A DNA stretch of 64,000 bases from Halopseudomonas litoralis. GTDB lineage: Bacteria; Pseudomonadota; Gammaproteobacteria; Pseudomonadales; Pseudomonadaceae. Below, piece by piece: positions 35,340 to 44,585 of the stretch. The notes under the pieces are model-generated. The model saw only the letters and a list, made by a program, of their open reading frames with translations, was not told the DNA's origin and did not search any database. Positions within the stretch are counted from its first letter, which is position 1, and each line of letters opens with the position of its first letter. Location: contig NZ_LT629748.1 in the NCBI RefSeq assembly GCF_900105005.1, positions 186,001-250,000 of the forward strand, written 5' to 3'. Made by a program: the position numbers and the translations under genes.

Positions 35340-35711
35340 CTATAGCCCCAAATACTCTGCTATCAAAAACGCTTCACCCTTGCCTTCATACTTGCCGAAA
35401 TAACTGACCGGTTCGCGGACATCGTCTTCGATATAACCCACCTCGCAATCAATGTCATATTGCTCGGCCAGCCTGTTGAACAGGTCCACGGGGAAATTAA
35501 GGTGAATGTTCTTCGTCACGGGCTGACTTATTCCCAGCTGCCAGTCTTCGCAATCGTCGCTCTCGCACTCGTTGATCAGCGTGACATTGTTGGCTGCATT
35601 GGCATCAACATACGCCTGCAAAGCCGCTTGCAGTTCCGGCAGGTTCTGCCTCAGTTTTTTCTCTCGTTTTTCTTCGAGGCGGTCGCAGGCGATCAGCAGG
35701 TATATAAGCAT
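35340..35711 (-). CDS. Protein of unknown function
   Basis: A 123-residue acidic protein. It starts with a short hydrophobic segment (MLIYLLIACDRLEEK, possibly a lipobox-like LIAC), then a helical stretch, then strand-like sequence ending EAFLIAEYLGL. No family recognised. The reverse-strand start has no strong ribosome binding site. Codon use is ordinary for the region. Confidence 0.55.
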   Translation of the reverse strand: MLIYLLIACDRLEEKREKKLRQNLPELQAALQAYVDANAANNVTLINECESDDCEDWQLGISQPVTKNIHLNFPVDLFNRLAEQYDIDCEVGYIEDDVREPVSYFGKYEGKGEAFLIAEYLGL

Positions 35712-35839
35712 TTGAACTGTCCGGGTTGGATTTTGGCTACTTTACCATAGGGCTTGGGTTTCCATGGCTGGCAAACCTTGGGCTCCTGTGGGGCCTTTTC
35801 CCAGGAGGGGTACCGTCAACTGGCTGTGGAGACTGCGTC

Positions 35840-36121
35840 ATGCAAATCGTTGTGTTAACCCTGACATTTTCACTCCCAGGCTGTCGCTCGCTGAAAGAGA
35901 AGCGCCAGCGAATAGGTGGGATTCACGAGCGCTATGGGCGTAACCCTGCGGTGGCCGTTTGTGAAAGTGGTGATCGCGAACGACTGGATGCAAGTGAATG
36001 GACTTTCGTTGTGGTTGGCAACTCGTCACAAGAGCTGGACTCGCTGTGTAGCGAGATCGAAGACCGGATACAGCGTACAGTCGAGGCCAGGGTGACGGAT
36101 GTGGTTCGTGAACGGTTGTAG
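35840..36121 (+). CDS. DUF503 family protein (YlxP-like)
   Basis: A 93-residue protein with LPGCRSLKEKRQRIGGIHER, VAVCESGDRERL and WTFVVVGNSSQELDSL, matching the DUF503 pattern of conserved SLKEKR and a VxExG stretch. Small ferredoxin-like fold, function not established; the family has been associated with ribosome-related genes in Firmicutes. The ATG at 35840 is chosen by family start. Confidence 0.75.
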   Translation: MQIVVLTLTFSLPGCRSLKEKRQRIGGIHERYGRNPAVAVCESGDRERLDASEWTFVVVGNSSQELDSLCSEIEDRIQRTVEARVTDVVRERL

Positions 36122-36190
36122 TGGTCAGCAGTTATTGAGGGTAGAGTTTCCCCATCCATTGCCCTGCTAAAAAGGACTTAAGTACATACC

Positions 36191-36586
36191 GTGAAGAAAA
36201 TTCTGATTGTTCTGGCCTTCGCTTTTGGCCTGTTCCAGCTTCAGCAGGGCGGGCATCTCGATGCCTTTATCGATGGCGCCGGCTTTACTCAGTCTGGCTC
36301 TGCCAGCCACTCGCAGCTGTCGGCGCAGGACCAGCAGCTGTACAAGACGTTGGAGCGGATCAGTCGGAAGGGGCCATTTCCCTACCAGCGTGATGGCATC
36401 ACCTTTGAAAACCGGGAGCGGCTGTTGCCGATCAAGCCGAGGGGGTACTACCGGGAATACACGGTGGACACGCCGGGATTATCACACCGTGGCCCACGAC
36501 GAGTGGTGACAGGCGGTAATCCGCCTGTGGAGTTCTATTACACGGAGGATCATTACCGGTCCTTCACCCGCATCAAGGGGCATTGA
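36191..36586 (+). CDS. Secreted barnase-like guanyl-specific ribonuclease
   Basis: A 131-residue protein with a signal peptide (about residues 1-20) and a C-terminal microbial ribonuclease domain (barnase/T1 superfamily). Typical blocks are RISRKGPFPYQRDGITFENR, a Glu in REYTVDTPG, RGPRRVVTGG with catalytic Arg, and YYTEDHYRSFTRI with the catalytic His. The next gene, one base on, is a barstar-type inhibitor, so this is an RNase/antidote pair. Export suggests action outside the cytoplasm, while the inhibitor protects the producer. Confidence 0.88.
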   Translation: MKKILIVLAFAFGLFQLQQGGHLDAFIDGAGFTQSGSASHSQLSAQDQQLYKTLERISRKGPFPYQRDGITFENRERLLPIKPRGYYREYTVDTPGLSHRGPRRVVTGGNPPVEFYYTEDHYRSFTRIKGH

Positions 36587-36587
36587 G

Positions 36588-36980
36588 ATGAGCGCAGCAG
36601 CCAGTCAGCCAGCGGCAATCACCTGGCAGCCCAGGGGCCAGCTTGATCAACCGGCCATCGCGCTGGATGCAGATAACAGATTGAACAAGTCGACCCTGCT
36701 GCGAGCGCTCAGCGAGTCTTTCCGTTTTCCGGATTATTTCGGTGAGAACTGGGATGCAGCCTATGACCTATTGCTTGATGAGGTGGATCAGTTAACAGAA
36801 CCTGCGCTCTGGCGTTTTTCAATTGATCGCGCGGCTGAGATGGATAAGACTGATCTGGCGGACTGGATTCAGTTGATGACGGACCTCTGTGCTTATGCCG
36901 AGTCCCGAGGACATGGATTGTGGGTGGAGATATACAGTGATGCAGAGGTTAACTACGACACATTTGATCGGCCCGTGTAA
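36588..36980 (+). CDS. Barstar-family ribonuclease inhibitor
   Basis: A 130-residue protein with a barstar-type core: NKSTLLRALSESFRFPDYFG, ENWDAAYDLLLDEVDQL, and an acidic helix near the usual barnase-binding face. It directly follows the barnase-like gene (one base between) and would be the cytoplasmic inhibitor. GAG lies just before the ATG. Confidence 0.88.
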   Translation: MSAAASQPAAITWQPRGQLDQPAIALDADNRLNKSTLLRALSESFRFPDYFGENWDAAYDLLLDEVDQLTEPALWRFSIDRAAEMDKTDLADWIQLMTDLCAYAESRGHGLWVEIYSDAEVNYDTFDRPV

Positions 36981-37000
36981 GTAGGGTCAGTTCAGAATGT

Positions 37001-37028
37001 CCCCCTTCTCCTGACCTGGGAGAGGGGG
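37001..37028. terminator. GC-rich imperfect hairpin between convergent genes
   Basis: CCCCCTTCTCC and GGGAGAGGGGG form a stem with one mismatch, with AAA following. It lies between the barstar gene and the minus-strand YegP-like gene. Confidence 0.5.
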
Positions 37029-37035
37029 AAAGTCA

Positions 37036-37365
37036 TCAAACCTCTACTACTGTGGCCTCGGGTGCGTGCTTCTTGACGGACTCGATGCCATTGTCGCGGG
37101 AGGCAACGGCTTCATAAAGCTGGCTGGTACCAATGACCTGATGGTTTGCCGCTTTCAGATTGAACATGAATTTGCCGGAGTTGGACTGCTTGCGCTCGTA
37201 GCGACTGTCATCCGGAGCATTGCTTTTGACCGATTCGACTCCGTTCATGCAGCTGGCTTTGGTCTTGTACCCTTCACTGGCAAGGATGCTCTGCCCATTG
37301 GACGCATTGAGTCGGAAGCGGTATTCCCCAGCCTTGTCCTGATAGACCTCAAATTTACCTGCCAT
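37036..37365 (-). CDS. YegP/DUF1508 family protein
   Basis: A 109-residue protein built from two tandem DUF1508 repeats: KFEVYQDKAGEYRFRLNASNGQSI-like and KFMFNLKAANHQVIGTSQLY, each ending in a GVESVK/GIESVK segment. Each repeat is a short beta structure. The family is small and widespread, without a firm function. GGAGAG sits eight bases before the ATG at 37365. Confidence 0.88.
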   Translation of the reverse strand: MAGKFEVYQDKAGEYRFRLNASNGQSILASEGYKTKASCMNGVESVKSNAPDDSRYERKQSNSGKFMFNLKAANHQVIGTSQLYEAVASRDNGIESVKKHAPEATVVEV

Positions 37366-37499
37366 ATTGCTCTCCTGGAATAATGAGCCGCAGCATATGC
37401 GGGCTCGCTGTGCTCAATCATTAAAGCTCAGGATTTGCCGCTGCGCTAATCCGAGGAGAAAAAGCATTGGTATCGTCGTTATACCCCTCGCTCGTTATT

Positions 37500-37689
37500 T
37501 CATATCAACACATGCAGCTGCGGCAGTATCCGCGGCCGATACCAGCGGTCGGCGGTAACCCGCTCCACCAGCCAGCGTAACTGGGTGTTCAGCGCCTCCA
37601 CGTCGGCCTCGCGTTCCGGCTGCTCGGGGGTAGCCGGTGCGGTGTTGCAGGGGCGTTTCCGTTTGCGTGGCAGAGTCAACCATCAGGCC
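37500..37689 (-). pseudogene. Possible degraded gene fragment
   Basis: On the minus strand one frame reads a protein-like segment, ADVEALNTQLRWLVERVTA and DRWYRPRILPQLHVLI, then stops. The C-terminal part is reminiscent of the end of a QueE-like radical SAM protein, but I cannot be sure. No start or N-terminal domain is found. Frame-shifted overlapping readings on the same strand look random. Confidence 0.3.
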
Positions 37690-37746
37690 GTTGCCTGAAA
37701 AGGGTACACTGCAGTGCAATACCCATCGGCAATGCAAGCGATACTG

Positions 37747-38406
37747 ATGATGAGCTCTTGTACCCCCGTCCTGACCACCCTGGCAGGCCGTAACATTCTC
37801 TTTGTGATGGCAGATAAGGCCGAGTACGGCCCACACCTCCAGCAACGCTTTACTCCGCTGATGACCGGTATAGGCCCGGTTGAGGCGGCGGTACAGCTCA
37901 CAGCGGCGCTGGCTGCTCTGGCCCAGCAGGGACATCTGCCCGATCTGGTGGTGTCGTTGGGCTCGGCCGGAAGCCGGGTGCTGGAACAGACCGAGGTCTA
38001 TCAGGCGACGTCGGTTGCCTACCGCGACATGGACGCCAGCGCTCTGGGCTTTGACAAGGGAGTCACGCCCTTTCTCGCGCTGTCGGCGACTGTGCCGTTG
38101 CCACTGCGGATTCCTGGCCTGCCGGAAGCGACGCTTTCCACCGGTGCCAACATTGTGTCGGGTTCAGCTTATGACGCCATCTCTGCCCAGATGGTGGACA
38201 TGGAGAGCTACGCTTGCCTGCGCGCCTGCATGCGTTTTGATGTGCCGCTTATCGCATTGCGCGGCATTTCGGATGGCAAGGCGGAACTGCATCACGTCGA
38301 TGACTGGACGGAGTATCTTCATATCATCGATGAAAAGCTGGCTGCGGCTGTCGATCTGCTGGGCGCGGCGCTTACCGGTGGTGAGTTCAGTTTTGCGCCT
38401 GAGTAG
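37747..38406 (+). CDS. MTA/SAH nucleosidase-like phosphorylase family protein
   Basis: A 219-residue protein with the purine/uridine phosphorylase-1 fold. Motifs are MTGIGPVEAAVQL, LVVSLGSAGSRVLEQTEVY, the substrate/catalytic VDMESYACLRAC and IALRGISDG with the catalytic Asp. These are typical of 5'-methylthioadenosine/S-adenosylhomocysteine nucleosidases, which recycle MTA and SAH in the activated methyl cycle. Which one is not decided by sequence alone. The ATG at 37747 or 37750 is used. Confidence 0.82.
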   Translation: MMSSCTPVLTTLAGRNILFVMADKAEYGPHLQQRFTPLMTGIGPVEAAVQLTAALAALAQQGHLPDLVVSLGSAGSRVLEQTEVYQATSVAYRDMDASALGFDKGVTPFLALSATVPLPLRIPGLPEATLSTGANIVSGSAYDAISAQMVDMESYACLRACMRFDVPLIALRGISDGKAELHHVDDWTEYLHIIDEKLAAAVDLLGAALTGGEFSFAPE

Positions 38407-38434
38407 CGAGCAATCCGCACTTTTAGATGCTTAC

Positions 38435-39841
38435 TCATACGCTTGGCGCCCCCGCCAGCGCCCGATACACATTCACCATCGCCAACCCCATCGCTGTCTG
38501 GCTCCGCACCAGCCTGTCCCGCATGGCGGTCAGTTCCTGTTCCGCCGCCAGCAATTCAAAATAGCCGATAAACCCTTGATCGTAACGGTCACGTGCCTGC
38601 TCTACGGCCTGGGTGGCGGCGTCGGTGGCGCTTTGCAGCAAGGCCGTGCGTTTGTGCGATTGCTGGTAGCGCAGTAGCCAGGTTTCTGTTTCTTCCAGTG
38701 CCAGCAGGACCGTTTGCCGATAGTCCGCGAGCAATTCGGCGTATCGGGCGTCGGCTGCATCGATTCGTGCCTGCACCATGGTGCGGTCGAGGAAGGACCA
38801 GTCGATGCCCAGAGCTACGCGCCCGGTTTGGGCGCCAGCAGTAAAGAGGTCCGAGCCGGTACCGGCGAGCGAGCCGAGCAGGGCACCGAGGGTGAAGCGC
38901 GGGAACAGGTCGGCAGTGGCGATGCCGATGCGGGCGCTGGCTGCTGCCAGGCGCCGTTCGGCGGCCTGGATATCGGGGCGCCGGCGCAATACGTCACCGG
39001 GGCTGCCCGCGGCAATGGATGGACGACTGTTCGGTAGATCCGCAGGTACTTCAAGTTGCGGAACCAATGCGGTGGGTGTCTGGCCGGTGAGTACGCCGAT
39101 GCGGTGCATGGCGGCGCCTATCTCGGCTTTGAGTTGGGGGATCTCTGCCCGGGTTGCATCCAGTTGGGCGCGGGCCCGCACCTGATCGAACAGGGTGCCG
39201 CGGCCGGCTTCCAGTCGTGCACCGACGATATCCAGCGACGCCTGCTGCAGACTGGCGTTTTCCTCGGCGACCCGCAGTTGCTGTTGCAAACCGCGCAGCT
39301 GGAAGTAACTGCTGGCCATCTGGCCGGCCAGCGCGACCTGCAGTGTCTGCCGGTCCGCGCCGGCGGCCTGCAGTTCTGCTGCGCTGGCCTCGGTGGCGCG
39401 GCGCAGTCGGCCGAACAGGTCCAGCTCCCAGCTGAGCGCCACACCGGCCTGGTATGACTCCACTCGCTCCTTGTCGGGCCGGGTGCGCTCGACTTCCGCC
39501 AGCCGTTGGCCGGCAACGCCGGCACCGGCGGTGACGCTGGGCAACTGATCGCGGCGTGAGCCACGCAGCAGCGCTTCAGCTTCCTGATAGCGGGCCAGTG
39601 CCGCTTGCAGGTTTTGGTTGTCGGCCATGGTTTGCTTGATCAGATTGGCCAGCAGGGGGTCGGCAAAGCCTTGCCAGAACCGCTGCTCGTTGCTTTCCAG
39701 CGACGATCCGGCTGCCTCGTCGGGCGCTTGGTCATGAGCAAACTGCTCCAGTTGGATCGGCTTCGGTGGTTGATAATCCGGGCCCACAGCGCAGGCACTG
39801 AGCAGCGCTGCCATCGAAATGATACCTGCCAGCTTACTCAT
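38435..39841 (-). CDS. RND efflux outer-membrane factor (OprM/OprN-like lipoprotein)
   Basis: A 468-residue NodT-family outer-membrane channel with a lipobox (ALLSACAVGPDYQPP), two repeated helical halves and the EVPADLPNSRPSIAAGSPGD segment followed by VLRRRPDIQAAERRL, typical of OprM relatives. It overlaps the pump gene by eight bases and is last in the three-gene efflux operon. Forms the outer-membrane exit duct with the pump and adaptor. Confidence 0.92.
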   Translation of the reverse strand: MSKLAGIISMAALLSACAVGPDYQPPKPIQLEQFAHDQAPDEAAGSSLESNEQRFWQGFADPLLANLIKQTMADNQNLQAALARYQEAEALLRGSRRDQLPSVTAGAGVAGQRLAEVERTRPDKERVESYQAGVALSWELDLFGRLRRATEASAAELQAAGADRQTLQVALAGQMASSYFQLRGLQQQLRVAEENASLQQASLDIVGARLEAGRGTLFDQVRARAQLDATRAEIPQLKAEIGAAMHRIGVLTGQTPTALVPQLEVPADLPNSRPSIAAGSPGDVLRRRPDIQAAERRLAAASARIGIATADLFPRFTLGALLGSLAGTGSDLFTAGAQTGRVALGIDWSFLDRTMVQARIDAADARYAELLADYRQTVLLALEETETWLLRYQQSHKRTALLQSATDAATQAVEQARDRYDQGFIGYFELLAAEQELTAMRDRLVRSQTAMGLAMVNVYRALAGAPSV

Positions 39842-42800
39842 GAGACGCTCCTCCCAGTTCTGCTTTTAAATCGCCGTCTGGCTTTGCTGTCTGGTTCTCA
39901 AAACGCTTGGCCAACGTCCGCAAGGCGACATAAAACACCGGTGTCAGCAGCAGGCCGAACAGGGTCACGCCGATCATGCCGGTGAATACGGTGATGCCCA
40001 TGGCGTTACGCACTTCGGCACCCGCCCCAGTGGCCAGTACCAGCGGCACTACGCCGGCGATAAAGGCGACTGAGGTCATGATGATCGGGCGCAGCCGCAG
40101 GCGGCTGGCTTCCAGCGCGGCGCTGATGGTGTCGCGGCCCTGCAGTTCGAGCTCACGGGCGAATTCGACGATCAGGATGGCGTTCTTGCACGCCAGGCCC
40201 ATCAGCACTACCAGGCCGACCTGCACGAAAATATTGTTGTCGCCGCCCATCAGCCACACCCCAAACAGTGCAGCGAGCAGGCACATGGGGACGATCAGGA
40301 TCACCGCCAGCGGCATTACCCAGCTTTCATACAGCGCGGCGAGCACCAGGAACACCAGCAGCAGGGCGACCGGGAAGACCACCATGGCGGCATTGCCCTG
40401 GGTTACCTGTTGGAAGCTCAGGTCGGTCCATTCCAGTGTCATGCCGGCTGGCAATACCTCATCCGCCACGCCCATAACCGCGGCCAGGGTCTGAGCCGAA
40501 GACAGCAGGGCAGGGTCGGATTGGCCGATCAGATCTGCCGCCGGGTAGCCGTTGTAACGGATCACCGGGTCCGGCCCGAAGCTCTCGCGCAGCGTGACCA
40601 TGGTATTGAGCGGCACCATCTGGTTGTTGGCGTTGCGGGTATACAGATGGTCGATGTCGTTGGGGTTGTCGCGGAACGGTGCATCCGCCTGGGCCATGAC
40701 CCGGTAGGTGCGGCCAAACAGGTTGAAGTCGTTGATGTACTGCGAGCCAAAGTACAGCTGCAGGCTGCCGAACAGGTCATCCAGCCGCACGCCTTGGGCC
40801 TTGGCCTGGATGCGATCCACGTCCGCATCCAGCTGCGGCACGTTGGCCTGGTAGGAGCTGAACGGGTAGAACATGCCCGGTGTTTCACTCAGCGCCAGGG
40901 CCAGCTCATTGGTGGCTGTTTGCAGCTCGCCATAACCAGCGCCGCGCCGGTCCTGTACGTAGAGTGAATAACCCGAGCCCGCGCCCAATCCGAACACCGG
41001 CGGCGGCATGAAGGTAATGGCGAAGCCTTCGTTGATGTCGGCCAGCTTGGCGTTGATCTCATCGGATATCTCCTGGGCGGTGCGGTCGCGGTCGGCAAAG
41101 TCGTCGAATACCATGAACACCGTGCCGACATTCGGTGTGTTAGTGCCCTGCAACGCATTGAAGCCGACGAAGGCCAGCGCGTCGGCGACGCCATCGGTAT
41201 CCATCGCCAGCTCACTGACCCGCCGCGCAACGGCTTCGGTACGATCCAGCGAGGCGCCTTCCGGCAGGCGAATACTGCCGATCAGGTAGGTCTTGTCCTG
41301 GGTGGGAATAAAACCGCCGGGCACCTGGGTGAACATCATGGCGGTGCCCGCCAGCAATAATAGGTATATCCCGAACACCCAGCCGCGACGGCTCAGGCTG
41401 CGACCGACCAGGGACTCATAGCGCTGGGCGTTGCGCAGAAAGAAGCGGTTGAAGGGGCGGAAAATCCAGCCAAACAGGCGGTCGATGACCCGCGCCGGCA
41501 GATCTGGCGGCGCACCGTGCGGTTTCAGCAGGGCTGCTGCCAGAGCGGGCGACAGGGTAAGGGAGTTGATCGCTGAGATCACCGTGGCGATAGCAATGGT
41601 CATGGCAAACTGGCGGTAGAACTGGCCGGTGATGCCGTCGAGAAAGGCCATCGGCACGAAGACCGCGCAGAGCACCAGACTGATCGCCACAATCGGCCCG
41701 CTGACTTCGCGCATCGCCTGGTGTGCAGCGGCCAGCGGCGCCAGGCCTTCTTCGATATTACGTTCGACGTTTTCCACCACCACGATGGCGTCATCCACCA
41801 CGATGCCAATCGCCAGGACCATGGCGAACAGGGTCAGGGTGTTGATGGAAAAGCCCATCAACAGCAGGACCGCAAAGGTGCCGACAATGGATACCGGTAC
41901 TGCGAGCAGGGGAATCAGCGAGGCGCGCCAGGTCTGCAGGAACAGGATCACCACCAGCACTACCAGCCCAACGGCTTCCAGCAGGGTCATGATCACGGCT
42001 TTGATGGATGTGCTGACGAACACGGTCGGATCGTACGCCACCTCCCAGCTCAAGCCCTCGGGGAAGTCACTTTCCAGCTCGGCCATCTTGGCCCGTACGG
42101 CGGCCGATACGTCCAGGGAGTTGGAACCGGGCGCCTGAAAAATGGGGATAGCAACGGCCTGGCGGTTGTTGAGCAGCGCCCGCAGTGAGTCCTGAGAGGC
42201 AGCCAGTTCGACCCGGGCTACATCCTTGAGCAGGGTTACTTCGCCCTGCCCACCAGTTTTCAGCACGATGTCCTCGAACTCTTCAACCGTTTCCAGCCGG
42301 CCCTGGGCGTTGATCGAGATCAGCAGCTCGGAGCCATTGGGCATGGGCGGCGCGCCGATCTGACCGGCCGACACCTGGATATTCTGCTCACGCACGGCGG
42401 CGGTGATATCGCCGGCAGTCACCCCCAATGCTGCGGCGCGCTGTGGATCGACCCACAGGCGCATCGCGTAATCGCCCGAGCCGAAAAGTTGGGCCTGACC
42501 CACGCCGGGTATGCGCGCCAGCTCGTCACGGATGTGCAATACCCCATAGTTGCGTATGTAGGTGGCGTCCAGGCTGTTGTCCGGTGAGGTCAGATGTACC
42601 GCCATCATCAGGTTGGGCGATTGTTTCTGGGTGGTCACACCGAGCTGGCGCACGTCCTCAGGCAGTCGTGGCAACGCCTGGGATACCCGGTTCTGCACCT
42701 GTACCTGGGCCTGGTCCGGATCGGTGCCCAAGGCAAAGGTCACGGTCAGTGCCAGGCTGCCGTCGCTGCCGGCCACCGATTTCATGTAGATCATGTTCTC

Positions 42801-43022
42801 GACACCATTGATGGCTTCTTCCAGCGGGGTGGCCACGGTCTCGGAGATGGTCCGCGGGTTGGCGCCGGGGTAGCTGGCGCTGACCAGCACGCTGGGTGGC
42901 ACCACCTCGGGGTATTCGCTGACTGGCAGCAGCGGAATGCTGATCAGCCCGACCACGAAGATGATGATCGACAACACCGATGCGAAGATCGGTCTGTCTA
43001 CGAAGAAGCGCGAGAAATTCAC
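39834..43022 (-). CDS. RND-family multidrug efflux pump (MexF-like)
   Basis: A 1,062-residue HAE1-type RND transporter with 12 helices and two large periplasmic loops. Typical pieces: start MNFSRFFVDRPIFASVLSII, the AMVLAIGIVVDDAIVVVENV proton-relay Asp pair, and GLACKNAILIVEFARE. It exports drugs or other small compounds using the proton gradient. The adaptor gene precedes and the outer-membrane factor follows, the MexEF-OprN arrangement. Confidence 0.95.
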   Translation of the reverse strand: MNFSRFFVDRPIFASVLSIIIFVVGLISIPLLPVSEYPEVVPPSVLVSASYPGANPRTISETVATPLEEAINGVENMIYMKSVAGSDGSLALTVTFALGTDPDQAQVQVQNRVSQALPRLPEDVRQLGVTTQKQSPNLMMAVHLTSPDNSLDATYIRNYGVLHIRDELARIPGVGQAQLFGSGDYAMRLWVDPQRAAALGVTAGDITAAVREQNIQVSAGQIGAPPMPNGSELLISINAQGRLETVEEFEDIVLKTGGQGEVTLLKDVARVELAASQDSLRALLNNRQAVAIPIFQAPGSNSLDVSAAVRAKMAELESDFPEGLSWEVAYDPTVFVSTSIKAVIMTLLEAVGLVVLVVILFLQTWRASLIPLLAVPVSIVGTFAVLLLMGFSINTLTLFAMVLAIGIVVDDAIVVVENVERNIEEGLAPLAAAHQAMREVSGPIVAISLVLCAVFVPMAFLDGITGQFYRQFAMTIAIATVISAINSLTLSPALAAALLKPHGAPPDLPARVIDRLFGWIFRPFNRFFLRNAQRYESLVGRSLSRRGWVFGIYLLLLAGTAMMFTQVPGGFIPTQDKTYLIGSIRLPEGASLDRTEAVARRVSELAMDTDGVADALAFVGFNALQGTNTPNVGTVFMVFDDFADRDRTAQEISDEINAKLADINEGFAITFMPPPVFGLGAGSGYSLYVQDRRGAGYGELQTATNELALALSETPGMFYPFSSYQANVPQLDADVDRIQAKAQGVRLDDLFGSLQLYFGSQYINDFNLFGRTYRVMAQADAPFRDNPNDIDHLYTRNANNQMVPLNTMVTLRESFGPDPVIRYNGYPAADLIGQSDPALLSSAQTLAAVMGVADEVLPAGMTLEWTDLSFQQVTQGNAAMVVFPVALLLVFLVLAALYESWVMPLAVILIVPMCLLAALFGVWLMGGDNNIFVQVGLVVLMGLACKNAILIVEFARELELQGRDTISAALEASRLRLRPIIMTSVAFIAGVVPLVLATGAGAEVRNAMGITVFTGMIGVTLFGLLLTPVFYVALRTLAKRFENQTAKPDGDLKAELGGASHE

Positions 43023-43103
43023 GGCAACAGCCTCCCGGAACGCGTCCGCAGACGCGCCCGTATCAGTCAGAAAAAGAAAAAAGCTTGAAGGAGCGCTAGT
43101 GCT

Positions 43104-44258
43104 TCACGGCGCTGTCGCTACCACCATTGGTGCTGGGGTACGACGCATATCCACCAGCTGCGGTGCCACTTCAATGCCGGGGAAGCCGATCTTCTGCAGG
43201 CCGTTGACCACCACCCGTTCGCCTGCGGCAAGGCCCTCGGTGATCACCAGCATGCCATCGACCCGGCGGCCGGTTTCGACAATGCGCCGCTCGACCCGGT
43301 TGTTATCTGCCAGTACGTACAGATAACGACGATCCTGATCGGTCAGTACGGCTTTTCGATCAACCAGCAGCGCTGCACTGGCGGCGGCCACCGGCATCTC
43401 TACCCGGGCAAACTGGCCCGGACGCAACCTGCCATCAGGATTGGCTACCTGTGCGCGGTATTGCAGGGTGCCGGTACGCGCGTTGTATTGGTTGTCGACA
43501 AAGTCCAGCTGCCCCTGGTAGGGAAAGTCCTGCCGGCCGGATAACCCGATACGCACCGGCACTGCCTCGCCGTGGGGATTGTCCTGTACGGTCTGCTGAT
43601 CACTCTCGAAATAGACATATAGCGGATCGACCGAGACTAATGTGGCCAGCAGGGTAGCGTCGGCGGTGGCGAGATTGCCGAGGGTCGCCTCGGCCCGGCC
43701 GATACGCCCACTGACCGGCGCTGTGACCTGGGTGTATTCCAGATCCAGCTTGGTACTTTGCAGCGCTGCAGCGGCGGCGTTGACTGCGGCCTGTGCCATG
43801 GTCCTGGCAGCATTGCGTTGCTCGAACTCCTCGCGGGATATCGCCCGGCGTTCCCATAACTGTTCGGCGCGAGCCGCCTCGCTGCTTGCCAGCGCCAGCT
43901 GGCTGCGCATACGTGTCAGCTCTGCCTCGGCCAGTTGTACACGAGCCTTGTAGGGGCGTGGGTCAATTACAAACAATACATCGCCTGCATTGACCAGCTT
44001 GCCCTCTTCGAAGTTGACCTGGTCGATATAACCGCTGACCCTCGGGCGCAGCTCCACAGTCTGCGGTGCTTCGACCCGTCCACTGAAAGCACCCCACAGT
44101 GTGACCGGCTCGGCCTTGACCTCAGCTACTTCGACCTCGGGAGGCGGTGGTGTAGGGTTATCCTGGTTCTGGCCCCGGGCATCGCAGCCGGCCAGCACAG
44201 GCAGAAGCAATGCGCCGAGCAGCGCTGATCTTGCCTGATTGAAGTTGAATGCGTGCAT
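43104..44258 (-). CDS. RND periplasmic adaptor (membrane fusion protein) lipoprotein
   Basis: A 384-residue membrane fusion protein with lipobox (LLLPVLAGCDARG) and the family blocks VTLWGAFSGRVEAPQTVELR, VSGYIDQVNFEEGKLVNAGD and LVSVDPLYVYFESDQQ. The ATG at 44258 begins the signal peptide. It links the pump to the outer-membrane channel and is first in the operon. About 330 bases divide it from the divergent AraC-type gene, and a joint promoter region is likely there. Confidence 0.92.
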   Translation of the reverse strand: MHAFNFNQARSALLGALLLPVLAGCDARGQNQDNPTPPPPEVEVAEVKAEPVTLWGAFSGRVEAPQTVELRPRVSGYIDQVNFEEGKLVNAGDVLFVIDPRPYKARVQLAEAELTRMRSQLALASSEAARAEQLWERRAISREEFEQRNAARTMAQAAVNAAAAALQSTKLDLEYTQVTAPVSGRIGRAEATLGNLATADATLLATLVSVDPLYVYFESDQQTVQDNPHGEAVPVRIGLSGRQDFPYQGQLDFVDNQYNARTGTLQYRAQVANPDGRLRPGQFARVEMPVAAASAALLVDRKAVLTDQDRRYLYVLADNNRVERRIVETGRRVDGMLVITEGLAAGERVVVNGLQKIGFPGIEVAPQLVDMRRTPAPMVVATAP

Positions 44259-44585
44259 GTGTGGTCTCGCTTCCCCTCGGGGGATCACTGGTCGAAGTCA
44301 TCGGCGCAGGGCGCCATGTGGAGGCGAACAGTAAGACCGGAGCTGCCAGAGGAGATAGCGCATTACTGCGGCAAGATTGCCTGATTCTGTTTCAGGCGCA
44401 TTTGAGCAGTGTTCGCATGCTTATGACCGGATTGTTCATGGACTGATATAACTGGTCTGGAAGGCTTTATTCATAAAGGTTTGAGCGATCCTGCAGGATT
44501 GTTGCCTATTCCTGCAAACCGTCGGATCAGGCCTTATGCCTTACCCGATCCTGTATATACTGCCTCCACGCTCTGGAGGTCCGCC

